64,000 nt of DNA from Enterovibrio baiacu (GTDB lineage Bacteria > Pseudomonadota > Gammaproteobacteria > Enterobacterales > Vibrionaceae): positions 285,973 to 349,972 of the forward strand of contig NZ_SCHN01000008.1 in the NCBI RefSeq assembly GCF_004120195.1, written 5' to 3'. How positions within the stretch are numbered: the first letter of the stretch is position 1; the number at the start of each line of letters is the position of its first letter. This document shows, in pieces, positions 26,466 to 35,964 of this stretch. Below the pieces are notes generated by a model. The model made no database searches, was not told the origin of the DNA, and saw only the letters and a program-made list of their open reading frames with translations. The translations under genes and the position numbers were made by a program.

Positions 26466-28154
26466 GTGGATAAGGTTTGGCTTAACCGCTACCCATCAGA
26501 TGTACCAGCGGAAATCTCACCGGATAAATACCCGTCATTGGTAGAAATGTTCGAGAAGTCGGTACAAAAGTATGCCGATCAGACTGCCTTCATCAATATG
26601 GGGCAGGTGATGACCTTCCGTAAGCTGGAAGAACGCAGCCGTGCATTTGCCGCTTACTTGCAAAACGATCTAAAGCTTAAGAAAGGCGACCGCGTTGCCG
26701 TGATGATGCCTAACTTGCTGCAATACCCGATTGCGCTGTTCGGTATTCTGCGTGCAGGTTGTGTGGTGGTGAACGTAAACCCACTTTACACACCACGTGA
26801 GCTTGAGCACCAATTGAACGATTCTGGCGCGAAAGCCATCGTTATTGTGTCGAATTTTGCGCATACCCTTGAGAAAGTGGTCGATAATACCGGCGTACGT
26901 CACGTGATTTTGACGAGCTTGGGCGATCAGCTTCCACGAGCCAAAGGTACTATTGTTAATTTCGTGGTGAAATACATCAAGAAGATGGTGCCTAAGTACA
27001 GCCTGCCACATGCGACATCTATGCGCCTTGCTCTGAAGAAAGGCCGTCGTATGCAGTACGTGAAACCGTTCATGACGGGCGATGATATTGCCTTCCTGCA
27101 ATATACGGGCGGTACAACAGGCGTAGCAAAAGGTGCCGTGCTCTCACACCGCAACATGCTCGCTAACGTTTACCAAGCCAAAGGCACGTATTCGCCTGTC
27201 TTGGTTGAAGGCCGTGAATTGGTGGTTACTGCGTTACCGCTGTATCACGTCTTTGCACTAACGGTTAACTGCCTGTTGTTCATTGAGCTTGGCGGCCAAA
27301 ACCTGTTGATCACCAACCCGCGTGATATTCCAGCCTTCATCAAAGAGCTTAAACAGCACCCATTCACGGCGATCACCGGCGTGAATACCTTGTTTAATGC
27401 CTTGTTGAATAACGAAGATTTCCACGAGTTGGATTTCTCAAACCTTAGCCTAACCGTGGGTGGCGGCATGGCCGTGCAACGCGCAGTTGCGGAAGGCTGG
27501 GTGAAGCTGACAGGTAAACACCTATTGGAAGGTTATGGCCTGACAGAGTGTTCACCGCTTGTTGCGGCTTATCCGTATGACCTTGTTGAGTACAACGGTT
27601 CCATCGGCTTGCCAGTACCATCTACCGATGTTCGCATTGTTGATGACGAAGGTAACGTGCTGCCAAACGACCAAATCGGTGAGCTTCAAGTGAAGGGGCC
27701 GCAGGTGATGCAAGGTTACTGGCAGCGTCCTGAAGCGACAAAAGAAGTGCTGACTGATGACGGTTGGCTCTCAACGGGCGATGTTGTGAAGTTTGATGAA
27801 GATGGCTTCCTGCACATCGTTGACCGTAAGAAAGACATGATTTTGGTGTCTGGCTTTAACGTTTACCCGAACGAAATTGAAGACGTCGTCGCGTTACACG
27901 GCAAAGTGTTGGAAGTGGCCGCGATTGGTCAGCCACACGAAACGTCTGGCGAAATCGTGAAGGTGTGTGTCGTGAAACGCGATCCAAGCCTGACCAAAGA
28001 CGAGCTACTGGCGCACTGCCGTGAACACCTCACTGGCTACAAAGTGCCAAAAATTGTCGAATTCCGCGAAGAATTGCCGAAAACCAACGTGGGTAAAATC
28101 CTGCGTCGCGCACTGCGTGAAGAGCAAGAAGCAAAAGCTGCAAGCGCGGAATGA
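26466..28154 (+). CDS. fadD: Long-chain-fatty-acid-CoA ligase
   Basis: Activates long-chain fatty acids to acyl-CoA for beta-oxidation at the inner face of the inner membrane. The 562 aa show the adenylate-forming motifs: P-loop [12 protein letters not shown] (about 213-224), [11 protein letters not shown] (about 356-366), [31 protein letters not shown] split over residues 435-465 (A8 region and FACS motif), and the catalytic lysine in [10 protein letters not shown] (about 540). GGAGAG lies seven bases before the ATG. A terminator follows. Confidence 0.97.
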   Translation: MDKVWLNRYPSDVPAEISPDKYPSLVEMFEKSVQKYADQTAFINMGQVMTFRKLEERSRAFAAYLQNDLKLKKGDRVAVMMPNLLQYPIALFGILRAGCVVVNVNPLYTPRELEHQLNDSGAKAIVIVSNFAHTLEKVVDNTGVRHVILTSLGDQLPRAKGTIVNFVVKYIKKMVPKYSLPHATSMRLALKKGRRMQYVKPFMTGDDIAFLQYTGGTTGVAKGAVLSHRNMLANVYQAKGTYSPVLVEGRELVVTALPLYHVFALTVNCLLFIELGGQNLLITNPRDIPAFIKELKQHPFTAITGVNTLFNALLNNEDFHELDFSNLSLTVGGGMAVQRAVAEGWVKLTGKHLLEGYGLTECSPLVAAYPYDLVEYNGSIGLPVPSTDVRIVDDEGNVLPNDQIGELQVKGPQVMQGYWQRPEATKEVLTDDGWLSTGDVVKFDEDGFLHIVDRKKDMILVSGFNVYPNEIEDVVALHGKVLEVAAIGQPHETSGEIVKVCVVKRDPSLTKDELLAHCREHLTGYKVPKIVEFREELPKTNVGKILRRALREEQEAKAASAE

Positions 28155-28213
28155 GTCTCAGGTCTCGTGCTAACTGAATAAGTAGCGCGTACAATAGAGG
28201 CGAATCGCCAATT

Positions 28214-28249
28214 AAAAACATGCTGGCTTAGGCCGGCATGTTTGTTTTT
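28214..28249 (+). terminator. Terminator between fadD and rnd
   Basis: AAACATGCTGGC (28216-28227), loop TTAG, GCCGGCATGTTT (28232-28243, one G-T wobble), then a T-rich tail. Confidence 0.85.
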
Positions 28250-28300
28250 ATTGCCCTGTAGATTGATGGGCGCGTCGCTCATCGCGGCAAAAACCAAAAA

Positions 28301-29434
28301 ATGGAAGATAGTGTGAATTTTGAAATTGTAACTGAACTATCCCACCTTGAACGTGTTTGCCAGCAAGCGCGAAACGTTCCTGCCGTGATGCTGGATACCG
28401 AATTTGTCCGTACACGCACCTTGTACCCAAGATTGGGTCTGATTCAAATGTTTGATGGCGAGACGCTGTCGCTGATTGACCCGATTGAGCTTGATGATCT
28501 TTCGCCACTTTGGGCGGTGCTGTCGGACGAATCTGTCATCAAGGTATTGCACGCGTGCAGTGAAGACCTTGAGGTGTTTCACCACTACGCAGGTGTGATG
28601 CCAACCCCGATGATTGATACCCAAATCATGGCGGCATTTTTAGGTCACGGCTTGTCTACAGGCTTTGCTGCGCTGGTGGATGAGTACCTTGGTGTCGCAC
28701 TCGACAAAGGCGAAGCACGTACCGATTGGTGTGCACGTCCATTGAGTGACAAGCAGCTTGAATACGCCGCAGCCGATGTTCACTACTTGCTTCCTCTTTA
28801 CGAAATTTTGGCGGAACGCGTTGAGCAAACAGGTTGGGGTGAGGCAGTGAAGCAAGAGTGTGCCTTGATGATGAGTAAGCGTGGAAAAACGCCTGATCCT
28901 GACAAAGCATACTTAGACATCAAAAATGCATGGCAACTTCGCCCTAAACAACTGGCGGTGCTGCAGAAGTTAGCCAGCTGGCGTTTGAAAGAAGCGCAGC
29001 GTCGTGACCTTGCGTTAAACTTTGTCGTGAAAGAGTTAAACCTTTGGAAAGTGGCACGCTTTGAGATTCGTTCGCTCGAAAAAATGGCGGATGAAGGCTT
29101 TGATCGCTTTGAACTGGAGCGTCACGGTAAACGCCTGATCGCCATGGCGTTAGAAGCGGACAAAACACCGGAAGCGCATTACCCAGAACCGATTGCGCGC
29201 TTGGTTGATATGCCGAGTTACAAGCAGACAGTGAAGAACATTAAAGACCAAACCAATGCGGTGGCAGAACAACTCGGTGTGGTACCTGAGTTTGTTGGGT
29301 CTAAAAAGCAGATTCACCAAATGCTGAAATGGGCGTGGATCAACGCGTGCAATCCAGAAAAAATGCCTGACTTGCTGTCGGGCTGGCGCAAGCCTTACCT
29401 GGAAGAAAAAGTCCTACCGCTACTGCGTAAATAA
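28301..29434 (+). CDS. rnd: Ribonuclease D
   Basis: 3'-5' exoribonuclease acting in tRNA 3' end maturation; DEDD superfamily. The 377 aa have ExoI MLDTEFVRTRTLYPRLGLIQ (catalytic DxE, about 30-49), ExoII with VLHACSEDLEVF, ExoIII with LEYAAADVHYLLPLY, and a C-terminal HRDC domain (LAVLQKLASWRLKEAQRRD, about 217-235). The ATG at 28301 was kept, although a start a few codons later (VNFEIV) is possible. It sits between fadD and a bidirectional terminator. Confidence 0.95.
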   Translation: MEDSVNFEIVTELSHLERVCQQARNVPAVMLDTEFVRTRTLYPRLGLIQMFDGETLSLIDPIELDDLSPLWAVLSDESVIKVLHACSEDLEVFHHYAGVMPTPMIDTQIMAAFLGHGLSTGFAALVDEYLGVALDKGEARTDWCARPLSDKQLEYAAADVHYLLPLYEILAERVEQTGWGEAVKQECALMMSKRGKTPDPDKAYLDIKNAWQLRPKQLAVLQKLASWRLKEAQRRDLALNFVVKELNLWKVARFEIRSLEKMADEGFDRFELERHGKRLIAMALEADKTPEAHYPEPIARLVDMPSYKQTVKNIKDQTNAVAEQLGVVPEFVGSKKQIHQMLKWAWINACNPEKMPDLLSGWRKPYLEEKVLPLLRK

Positions 29435-29493
29435 CGCCGCTGCAGCGATGAATCTTTGGGTGACCTAGGGCTTCATCAATCAGTAAGTAGAAA

Positions 29494-29525
29494 CAAAAAA
29501 ACCGGCTTTCATGGCCGGTTTTTTA
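29494..29525. terminator. Bidirectional terminator between rnd and minE
   Basis: ACCGGC (29501-29506) and GCCGGT (29514-29519) with an A-run to the left and a T-run to the right. It serves convergent rnd and the minCDE operon. Confidence 0.9.
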
Positions 29526-29550
29526 TTAACGCTCAGAATCGGGCGTCAGC

Positions 29551-29814
29551 TTATTTGTCTTCCTCAGGAAGGGTGACATTCAGTTCTAGGACTGAAATGT
29601 CGTCATCACGCTGCTCAAGACCCACAGACACTTGTTCTGGCGAGATATCTACGTACTTGCGGATAACGTTCAGGATATCCTGCTTAAGCTGGGGTAGGTA
29701 CGTAGGCTCAGGACTCCCTGCGCGACGGCGCTCTGCAACAATAATTTGCAGACGTTCCTTCGCCAATGACGCAGACGATTTCTTGCTCGGACGGAAAAAC
29801 TCCAGCAGTGCCAT
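29551..29814 (-). CDS. minE: Cell division topological specificity factor MinE
   Basis: 87 aa protein that displaces MinC from MinD and drives pole-to-pole Min oscillation. The N-terminal membrane/MinD-binding helix [12 protein letters not shown] and the anti-MinCD segment [12 protein letters not shown] (about 18-29) are intact, followed by the dimerisation beta-domain. It is the last gene of minCDE, 3 bp after minD. Confidence 0.97.
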   Translation of the reverse strand: MALLEFFRPSKKSSASLAKERLQIIVAERRRAGSPEPTYLPQLKQDILNVIRKYVDISPEQVSVGLEQRDDDISVLELNVTLPEEDK

Positions 29815-29817
29815 AAC

Positions 29818-30630
29818 TTATCCTCCAAACAAGCGTTTTAGGAACCCTTTTTTCTCTTCCTCAAGGAAGCGGTAAGGGCATTCTTCACCAAGCAGACGGC
29901 GAATCGCATCACCATAGGCTTGGCCTGCATCAGACTCTTCATCAAGGATAACAGGTTCACCTTTGTTTGAAGCGTGCAGTACGGAAGGGCTTTCAGGGAT
30001 CACACTCAACAGCGGTATACGAAGAATTTCTTCGACATCCGCCACACTTAGCATTTCACCACGGGTTACGCGCGCAGGGTTGTAACGGGTCAAAAGAAGG
30101 TGAGTTTTAACAGGCTCTTCTCCATTTTCCGCGCGACGAGATTTTGAATCCAAGATGCCCAAAATACGGTCTGAATCGCGTACTGAAGAGACTTCTGGGT
30201 TCGTGGTAACGATGGCTTCATCGGCGAAGTAAAGGGCCATCAGAGCGCCTGCTTCGATGCCTGCGGGTGAATCACAAATGATGAAGTCGAAATCCATCGC
30301 TTTCAAATCGTCAAGCACACGTGCAACACCGTCTTTCGTCAGTGCGTCTTTGTCGCGTGTTTGTGAGGCTGGCAGTACGAAAAGGTTCTCGATGCGTTTG
30401 TCTTTGATCAGTGCTTGGTGCAGGTTCGCTTCACCGTTGATCACGTTAACGAAATCATAAACAACGCGACGTTCACAACCCATGATCAGGTCAAGGTTAC
30501 GCAAGCCGATATCGAAGTCGATAACTGCAGTTTTCTTTCCTGACTGAGCAAGGCCAGTCGCAATCGCAGCACTCGATGTGGTTTTACCAACACCGCCTTT
30601 GCCGGACGTAATAACGATAATTCGTGTCAT
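29818..30630 (-). CDS. minD: Septum site-determining ATPase MinD
   Basis: ParA/MinD-type ATPase (270 aa) that binds the membrane in its ATP form and recruits MinC and MinE. The deviant Walker A is TSGKGGVGKTTSS (about 8-20). The switch I/II region includes VIDFDIGLRNLDL (about 36-48) and ICDSPAGIEAGA. The C-terminal amphipathic membrane-targeting helix is KKGFLKRLFGG. It lies 19 bp after minC in the same operon. Confidence 0.98.
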   Translation of the reverse strand: MTRIIVITSGKGGVGKTTSSAAIATGLAQSGKKTAVIDFDIGLRNLDLIMGCERRVVYDFVNVINGEANLHQALIKDKRIENLFVLPASQTRDKDALTKDGVARVLDDLKAMDFDFIICDSPAGIEAGALMALYFADEAIVTTNPEVSSVRDSDRILGILDSKSRRAENGEEPVKTHLLLTRYNPARVTRGEMLSVADVEEILRIPLLSVIPESPSVLHASNKGEPVILDEESDAGQAYGDAIRRLLGEECPYRFLEEEKKGFLKRLFGG

Positions 30631-30649
30631 TCCTCAATCCTTTGGATAG

Positions 30650-31312
30650 TTAGAGTGTGAGGGGTTCAATATTTAATGAGTCATTTTGCAGTGATACCTT
30701 CACAGGACGAGATGCATATTCGTCAGGAATGGTTTCACTGAGCCAATAAGTGCCCGCGATAGAGACGAGTTCTGATTGCAGGTTTTGGCAAAAGATATGG
30801 GCTTCTTTTTGTCCACTCGCGCCCGCAATCGCTCGACCACGAAGTACGCCATAGATATGGATACTGCCGTCGGCTATGATTTCAGCGCCAGCACTCACGT
30901 GATTCAAGATCACCAAGTCAGCATTTTTCGCATACACTTGCTGACCCGAGCGAATTGGCGTGGTAACCACTTTGGTCGGGGTTTGAATGGGGTCGTTGAT
31001 ACGGCTTTGCTTGGCAGGTGCCATGATGGCAAGTCCAGCGAGCTTTGCCGCTTCTCGGGTTGAATTCAACTTACAGCCCGTAATACCGACCACCAACATG
31101 CCCATGTAGGCGATGGTTGCTTTTAGCGCATTAAAATCAGGTTGGCGGTGAAGTCGGGAAATATCGACAACCACCGGCGCACCATCGAAAAAGGCAGGCG
31201 CTTGGTTCACCTTTTCCAATAAAACATTCATTGCGCCATCAAGATCGTCGTCGAGCAAATGAAGCACAGAAAGTGTAAATGAACTGCCTTTGAGTTCAGC
31301 ATTTTTAGTCAT
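30650..31312 (-). CDS. minC: Septum site-determining protein MinC
   Basis: FtsZ-assembly inhibitor activated by MinD (220 aa). The start MTKNAELKGSSFTLSVLHL is chosen over an upstream in-frame Met (31333) because it matches the known N-terminus of Vibrio MinC. The N-terminal FtsZ-interacting domain (about 1-105) is followed by the C-terminal beta-helix with SGQQVYAKNADLVIL and GAEIIADGSIHIYG, which dimerises and binds MinD. It is the first gene of minCDE and divergent from ycgL. Confidence 0.96.
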   Translation of the reverse strand: MTKNAELKGSSFTLSVLHLLDDDLDGAMNVLLEKVNQAPAFFDGAPVVVDISRLHRQPDFNALKATIAYMGMLVVGITGCKLNSTREAAKLAGLAIMAPAKQSRINDPIQTPTKVVTTPIRSGQQVYAKNADLVILNHVSAGAEIIADGSIHIYGVLRGRAIAGASGQKEAHIFCQNLQSELVSIAGTYWLSETIPDEYASRPVKVSLQNDSLNIEPLTL

Positions 31313-31685
31313 TAAGGGTAATCCAGCTGGCACAGGCTTCTTTTGGGAAATAGAGCAAAGTGTGTCGTGACTTTCTAAAGCGGATTCGAGTACACCTCTT
31401 GCTTGCGTTTCTCTCTCGTTTTAGAGCAAGGGGCGCAAAGAAAAGTTCATCGTGTTGTCGCTAACATTGTCATTAACACACTCCAAGAATAAAGCGGCAT
31501 TCGTGCATTATCAGACAGTGCTCTGCATGGTATATTCCTGAAAACATTGCGGCAAGCGCCAACACGAAATGTGACGGATTAATCGTCTATTTCGTGACAT
31601 TTTTCTAAGCCATTTCTCTAAATTGGGATAGAGGTGATAAGGTCATTGAGTCAGTGATCTTAAAAGCATGACGAAGAGGTACAAC
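31313..31685. promoter_or_regulatory. Divergent regulatory region between minC and ycgL with an interrupted hairpin
   Basis: 373 bp without a gene. On the plus strand, TTATCA (31508-31513), a 17-bp spacer and TATATT (31531-31536) make a plausible sigma-70 promoter. Downstream lies an interrupted stem, CACGAAAT-gt-GACG (31563-31576) pairing with CGTC-t-ATTTCGTG (31584-31596), followed by ACATTTTTC. It could be a leader hairpin for ycgL, a small-RNA terminator or an operator. No named motif is recognised. Confidence 0.45.
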
Positions 31686-31961
31686 ATGCATTGCGCGATT
31701 TATAAGAGCGGTAAAAAAGCGGCAACTTATCTATATATTAATCGAAAGGACGATTTTTCTGATGTTCCTGAACAATTATTAGCAACTTTCGGGAACCCTC
31801 AGTTCGTCATGATGGTCAACTTAGAGAAGAGAGATAAGTTAGCATTAGCAGATATCTCTAAGGTTCGTGATAGTCTGAAAACAGATGGTTTTTTCTTGCA
31901 GATGCCGCCACAACCCGATGCTGCACTGCAACACATTCGAAATAAAAACACGAAATTGTAA
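31686..31961 (+). CDS. ycgL: YcgL-domain protein
   Basis: 91 aa protein of the YcgL family, small and cytoplasmic, of uncertain role. The start MHCAIYKSGKKAATYLYI is typical, with AAGAGG seven bases upstream; an in-frame Met six codons earlier is less likely. Conserved segments VPEQLLATFG and GFFLQMPP are present. Its position divergent from minCDE and immediately before a lytic transglycosylase gene is the same as I recall from other vibrios. Confidence 0.88.
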   Translation: MHCAIYKSGKKAATYLYINRKDDFSDVPEQLLATFGNPQFVMMVNLEKRDKLALADISKVRDSLKTDGFFLQMPPQPDAALQHIRNKNTKL

Positions 31962-31970
31962 AGGAGCGCT

Positions 31971-32948
31971 ATGCGTAAAGGATTAGTTGGTATCTTCATC
32001 GGTGCTGCGCTGTCTCTGTCAGTGCCAGCGATGGCGGAAAAGCCAAGTTTTGAAAGCTATGTTGCCGGGCTTAAACAGGAAGGACTAAATAAAGGCATAG
32101 ATGCTGCGCTTCTCGATAGTGCGTTTGACGGTATTCGTTATCGTGAAAGGGCAGTAAAAGCGGACCGCAATCAGCCGGAAAAAAGATTAACGCTGGATGA
32201 GTATATTCCACGCGCCGTGCCTGATTGGAAAGTGAAAAAAGCACGCCGCTTATATGATGAGCATTACGATGATTTAAAACGCATCGGCGATATTTATGGT
32301 GTGCAGCCAAGGTTCCTTGTCGCGCTTTGGGGCGTAGAAAGTAATTTCGGCGCGTTTACCGGAAAATACGATGTCGTGGAAGCGCTCACCACATTGGCGT
32401 ACGACGGACGGCGTGAAGCCTTTTTTAGAGGCGAAGTATTTTCTGCTCTAAGTATTTTGCAAGAAGGCCATATTGATGTTGATTCCATGAAAGGCTCTTG
32501 GGCTGGTGCAATGGGACAATGCCAATTTATGCCAAGCTCTTTCTTATCATTTGCCGCTGATGGGAATAATGATGGAAAGAAAGACATTTGGAATTCGAAG
32601 CCTGATGTTTTCGCGTCATCCGCCAATTATTTGAAAAATGCAGGGTGGGATGATGGTTATACTTGGGGCAGACAAGTTGTTTTACCAAAAGGTCTTAATT
32701 CTCAATTGTTAGGGTTAGGTCAGGATAAAGCTAAATCTTTAGCGGAATGGCAATCATTAGGCGTGCGAACGATGAATAAGAGTGCATTGCCTGATGTTGA
32801 TATAAATGCGTGGTTAATTCAGCCTGACGATGAATTTGGTCGTGCCTACCTGGTGTATGGGAATTACCAAAGTTTGATGAGATGGAACCGTTCGCATTAC
32901 TTTGCAATCGCTGTCAGCCATCTCGCAGACCGTATTAAATTTGGTTAA
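31971..32948 (+). CDS. Lytic murein transglycosylase, MltB family (periplasmic)
   Basis: Peptidoglycan lytic transglycosylase of 325 aa. The signal peptide MRKGLVGIFIGAALSLSVPA is cleaved after AMA (about residue 22); there is no lipobox, so it is soluble in the periplasm, unlike lipoprotein MltB. The catalytic glutamate is in ALWGVESNFG (about 119-128), followed by the family motifs YDGRREAFFRGE, GSWAGAMGQCQFMPSSFL and DIWNSKPDVFASSANYL. It starts 9 bp after ycgL and is probably cotranscribed with it. Confidence 0.93.
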   Translation: MRKGLVGIFIGAALSLSVPAMAEKPSFESYVAGLKQEGLNKGIDAALLDSAFDGIRYRERAVKADRNQPEKRLTLDEYIPRAVPDWKVKKARRLYDEHYDDLKRIGDIYGVQPRFLVALWGVESNFGAFTGKYDVVEALTTLAYDGRREAFFRGEVFSALSILQEGHIDVDSMKGSWAGAMGQCQFMPSSFLSFAADGNNDGKKDIWNSKPDVFASSANYLKNAGWDDGYTWGRQVVLPKGLNSQLLGLGQDKAKSLAEWQSLGVRTMNKSALPDVDINAWLIQPDDEFGRAYLVYGNYQSLMRWNRSHYFAIAVSHLADRIKFG

Positions 32949-32971
32949 TTAAAATACCGGATTGTCTGCTA

Positions 32972-33006
32972 AAGCCGAGTGAGAATTGCCTCTCGCTCGG
33001 CTTTTC
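32972..33006 (+). terminator. Terminator after the transglycosylase gene
   Basis: AAGCCGAGTGAGA (32972-32984) pairs with TCTCGCTCGGCTT (32991-33003), one mismatch, then TTTTC. Confidence 0.85.
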
Positions 33007-33117
33007 TATTTCTACTGTTTGCATGAGGCGCGCTGTAGAAAGAGGGCCAGATGCAAACACACGCACTTGCGCGTAAATTAGCCGACAAGAGAAACAGCGA
33101 GACTGTTTTTCAGGCAT

Positions 33118-33148
33118 AAAAAAAGAGACGGTAAACCGTCTCTTTTTT
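33118..33148. terminator. Bidirectional terminator downstream of hns
   Basis: AAAAGAGACGG (33121-33131), loop TAAA, CCGTCTCTTTT (33136-33146). Strong in both directions, it ends minus-strand hns and backs up the upstream terminator. Confidence 0.92.
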
Positions 33149-33223
33149 GTGCTCTATAGGTATCAAATAAGGGCGAATCTTTATGTCGATTCAAGCGATA
33201 CTGAACATTAAAGCCATTAGCAA

Positions 33224-33622
33224 TTAAAGAAGGAAATCTTCGATTTTCGCGCCGCCGTCTAGGGCGTCTTTGATTGCTTTAGGAGTACGACCTTGGCCAG
33301 TCCATGTTTTTTCTGAACCATCAACATCGGTGTACTTGTATTTCGCAGGGCGAGCAGCACGCTTTGATTTTGGTTTAGCACCGCTTAGTGATGCCAATAG
33401 TTCTTCTGGATCGATACCGTCTTGAATCAGCATTTCGCGGTATTTTTCCATTTTCTCAAGGCGTTCTTTTTCAGCTTCGTGTGCTTCTGCTTCCGATTCT
33501 TCACGCTCGGTCACAACTGCTTGAAGTTTTTCTAGGGCTTCTTGTAGTTGTTCAAGGGTAAGTTCACGCGCCACGGCACGAAGGCTGCGCAGGTTTAGCA
33601 ATACTTTTAGTGCATCAGACAT
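33224..33622 (-). CDS. hns: H-NS family nucleoid-structuring protein
   Basis: 132 aa xenogeneic silencer. The N-terminal oligomerisation region ([21 protein letters not shown], about 5-25) leads into a charged coiled coil (about 30-65). A basic linker ([14 protein letters not shown]) and the C-terminal AT-hook-like DNA-binding domain with [16 protein letters not shown] (about 109-124) follow. A single gene with an AT-rich upstream region, where autoregulation is expected from known H-NS behaviour. Confidence 0.95.
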   Translation of the reverse strand: MSDALKVLLNLRSLRAVARELTLEQLQEALEKLQAVVTEREESEAEAHEAEKERLEKMEKYREMLIQDGIDPEELLASLSGAKPKSKRAARPAKYKYTDVDGSEKTWTGQGRTPKAIKDALDGGAKIEDFLL

Positions 33623-34069
33623 TATGCCTATCCTATTCTCTCGTTATGTAATAATTAATAGCTGAAATAAGAGTAGCAAGAATAATTAAATCTTTGCAAT
33701 GTCAGCTGAATTAATTTCTCCATTATTAGATAACTATTTTATTGAAAGTGCAAATTCAAAATAATAAATAAAGACGTTTTTCATACTTATAGGTTCAATT
33801 TCTTTAGCGCTGTCTGGCAAATCTGTCATGGATGCTCGATAAGCTATGCTACTCCGGTGCCAAAATCCAAGTAAATGTTTTGTGTTTGTTAACGCTTGTG
33901 GTGTGCTGTGTAAAACCATTTGTCTGCTTATTGCAAAGTTTCCAAGGTTACATACAATACGATGGCTTTATGCACGTAGAGGTGCGCGGTTTATCAGTAA
34001 CATGTCTTAGGGTGATTCCGTTGAGGATATGTGAAAGGAAATAGCGCCGAAGTAGAAATCGGTTAATCA
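33623..34069. other. AT-rich intergenic region upstream of hns
   Basis: The first 447 bp of a 616-bp gene-free gap between hns and the antiporter gene, strongly AT-rich near 33640-33800, as expected for an H-NS-autoregulated, bent promoter. Short open frames here have no ribosome sites. I see no named operator. Confidence 0.5.
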
Positions 34070-34227
34070 AACCCTTCTGCTGGGGTTGTGCTCGAATAGA
34101 CACAACACTGCCATAGTATTGGGATTTAGCTATGGAGCGCTACTGTAGTTTCTATCAATGTGTATAACCATTGTTTCGAAATATCTGGTTTTCCATTTCT
34201 GCAGTAGATCTCCAACCTAACAGGTTG
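34070..34227 (+). promoter_or_regulatory. Hairpin-rich leader before the NhaC-type antiporter
   Basis: Five complementary pairs lie in about 160 nt directly upstream of the gene: AACCC (34070-34074)/GGGTT (34083-34087); GTTGTG (34085-34090)/CACAAC (34101-34106), mutually exclusive with the first because they share 34085-34087; CCATAG (34111-34116)/CTATGG (34130-34135); CTACTG (34140-34145)/CAGTAG (34202-34207) enclosing CAATG (34156-34160)/CATTG (34169-34173); and CAACCT (34213-34218)/AGGTTG (34222-34227) ending 11 bp before the ATG. It could be a structured regulatory leader. Each stem is short, so chance is not excluded. Confidence 0.35.
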
Positions 34228-34238
34228 ATATAGAGATC

Positions 34239-35819
34239 ATGAATTTAGTCGATTTTTCTTCTTCTTCTTTATCGGTGTTGCCCGCCATCTTGGCGCTGGG
34301 CCTCGCCATTATTACGCGTCGCGTTTTGCTTTCATTAGGTTTAGGTATTGTTTCCGGCGCGTTGCTGCTGAACGATTTCTCCTTGTCTGCATCCACTTCT
34401 TATCTTTCTTCTTTGGCATTGAGCTTATTTGTTGAAGAGGGGGCCATTAACTTTGGCAAGATGAGTATCGTCGCGTTCCTTATTCTTGTCGGTATGATTA
34501 CCGCACTGATTACTTTATCCGGTGGTACCCGCGCATTTGCAGAATGGGCGCAATCACGCGTTAAAAGTAAACGTGGTGCGAAGCTACTGGCTGCCTTTTT
34601 AGGTGTGTTCATCTTTATTGATGATTACTTCAACAGTTTGGCTGTTGGTGCAATCAGCCGTCCAGTGACCGATCGTTTCCACGTATCTCGAGCAAAACTC
34701 GCTTACATTCTTGATTCAACGGCAGCACCTATGTGTGTGATCATGCCAGCGTCAAGCTGGGGTGCTTACATCATTACTGTGATTGGCGGCATTTTGGTGA
34801 GCCATGGCGTGACGGAATACAGCCCGCTGAGTGCGTTTGCACACATGATCCCAATGAACTTCTACGCAATCTTTGCATTGCTGATGGTATTTGCGGTTGC
34901 TTGGTTCCAAATGGATGTTGGCCCAATGCGTCGCTTCGAATACCAAGCGTCAACGGGCAGCCGTTTGGGCGACGAAGAATGTGGTGGTCCATCGTTAGAC
35001 GATGAGCTAGGCATTGAAGAAAGCAGCAAAGGCAATGTCTCTGACCTTGTTGTGCCGATCATTGTGCTGATCGTTGCGACCATTTCTCTGATGATTTTCA
35101 CCGGCGCGCAAACGTTGGAAGAAAGCGGTAAAGCTTTCTCTGTGCTGGGTGCATTTGAAAATACTGATGTGGGTACATCACTGCTTTATGGTAGTGGCAT
35201 GGGCTTAATTTCGGCATTGTTCACTGTGTTCAAACAACGTATGCCAGTGCCTGAAATTGGTCGCACCATGTGGATCGGTGCAAAGTCGATGTTCGGCGCA
35301 ATCTTAATTCTTTTCTTCGCATGGACCATCGGTAGCGTTATTAGTGACATGGAGACGGGTAAATTCCTGTCCACCTTGATTCAAGGGAATTTGCCACCTC
35401 AACTATTACCTGTGATTTTGTTCGTATTGTCAGCAGCAATGGCGTTCTCCACCGGTACTTCTTGGGGTACGTTCGGCATCATGCTGCCAATTGCAGGTGA
35501 CCTGTCAGCAGCAACTGAAATTGCACTGATGTTGCCTATGCTTTCTGCTGTGCTAGCCGGCGCGGTATTTGGTGACCATTGTTCACCGATTTCAGATACC
35601 ACAATCTTGTCTGCGACGGGTGCACGATGTGGGCACATTGATCACGTATCAAGCCAGCTGCCTTATGCGTTAGCGGGCGCTGTGGTTGCGGCATTCTCTT
35701 ACCTTGTATTGGGTTTCACAGATTCACTGACGTTATCTCTGGTGACGGGTTTCTTTGTGTTTACCTTGGTGTGCATGTTCCTCATGTGGTTGTCGCGACG
35801 TCCCGGTAAACTGGCTTAA
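34239..35819 (+). CDS. Na+/H+ antiporter, NhaC family
   Basis: 526 aa polytopic inner-membrane protein, predicted to exchange cytoplasmic Na+ for H+. About a dozen hydrophobic helices are visible. Family-like motifs are DDYFNSLAVGAISRPVTDRF (about 128-147), STAAPMCVIMPASSWGAY (about 160-177), and, near residue 410-460, FSTGTSWGTFGIMLPIAGDL and GDHCSPISDTTILSATGA. Residues 235-265 form a hydrophilic loop (DEECGGPSLDDELGIEESSKG). A terminator follows directly. NhaC-type amino-acid or Na+/malate-lactate exchange cannot be excluded. Confidence 0.88.
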   Translation: MNLVDFSSSSLSVLPAILALGLAIITRRVLLSLGLGIVSGALLLNDFSLSASTSYLSSLALSLFVEEGAINFGKMSIVAFLILVGMITALITLSGGTRAFAEWAQSRVKSKRGAKLLAAFLGVFIFIDDYFNSLAVGAISRPVTDRFHVSRAKLAYILDSTAAPMCVIMPASSWGAYIITVIGGILVSHGVTEYSPLSAFAHMIPMNFYAIFALLMVFAVAWFQMDVGPMRRFEYQASTGSRLGDEECGGPSLDDELGIEESSKGNVSDLVVPIIVLIVATISLMIFTGAQTLEESGKAFSVLGAFENTDVGTSLLYGSGMGLISALFTVFKQRMPVPEIGRTMWIGAKSMFGAILILFFAWTIGSVISDMETGKFLSTLIQGNLPPQLLPVILFVLSAAMAFSTGTSWGTFGIMLPIAGDLSAATEIALMLPMLSAVLAGAVFGDHCSPISDTTILSATGARCGHIDHVSSQLPYALAGAVVAAFSYLVLGFTDSLTLSLVTGFFVFTLVCMFLMWLSRRPGKLA

Positions 35820-35825
35820 TGAGAG

Positions 35826-35851
35826 GAGCCTCCCCTTGGGAGGCTTTTTTG
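35826..35851 (+). terminator. Terminator after the antiporter gene
   Basis: GCCTCCC (35828-35834), loop CTT, GGGAGGC (35838-35844), then six T residues. Confidence 0.93.
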
Positions 35852-35964
35852 TTTCTTTAACGCTTTGTTTATTTTTCTTAATTGTATTTTCGCGGCCAGC
35901 ACCGCTTTTACCGATCCTCGTTTTTCGGTAGCATGCCACCGTATTTTTTCCTCGGGAGAGCTTA

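Noticed and set aside
33832-34044. Open frame upstream of the antiporter gene
   Set aside because: Short, AT-rich, without Shine-Dalgarno or known motif; in the hns/antiporter intergenic region.
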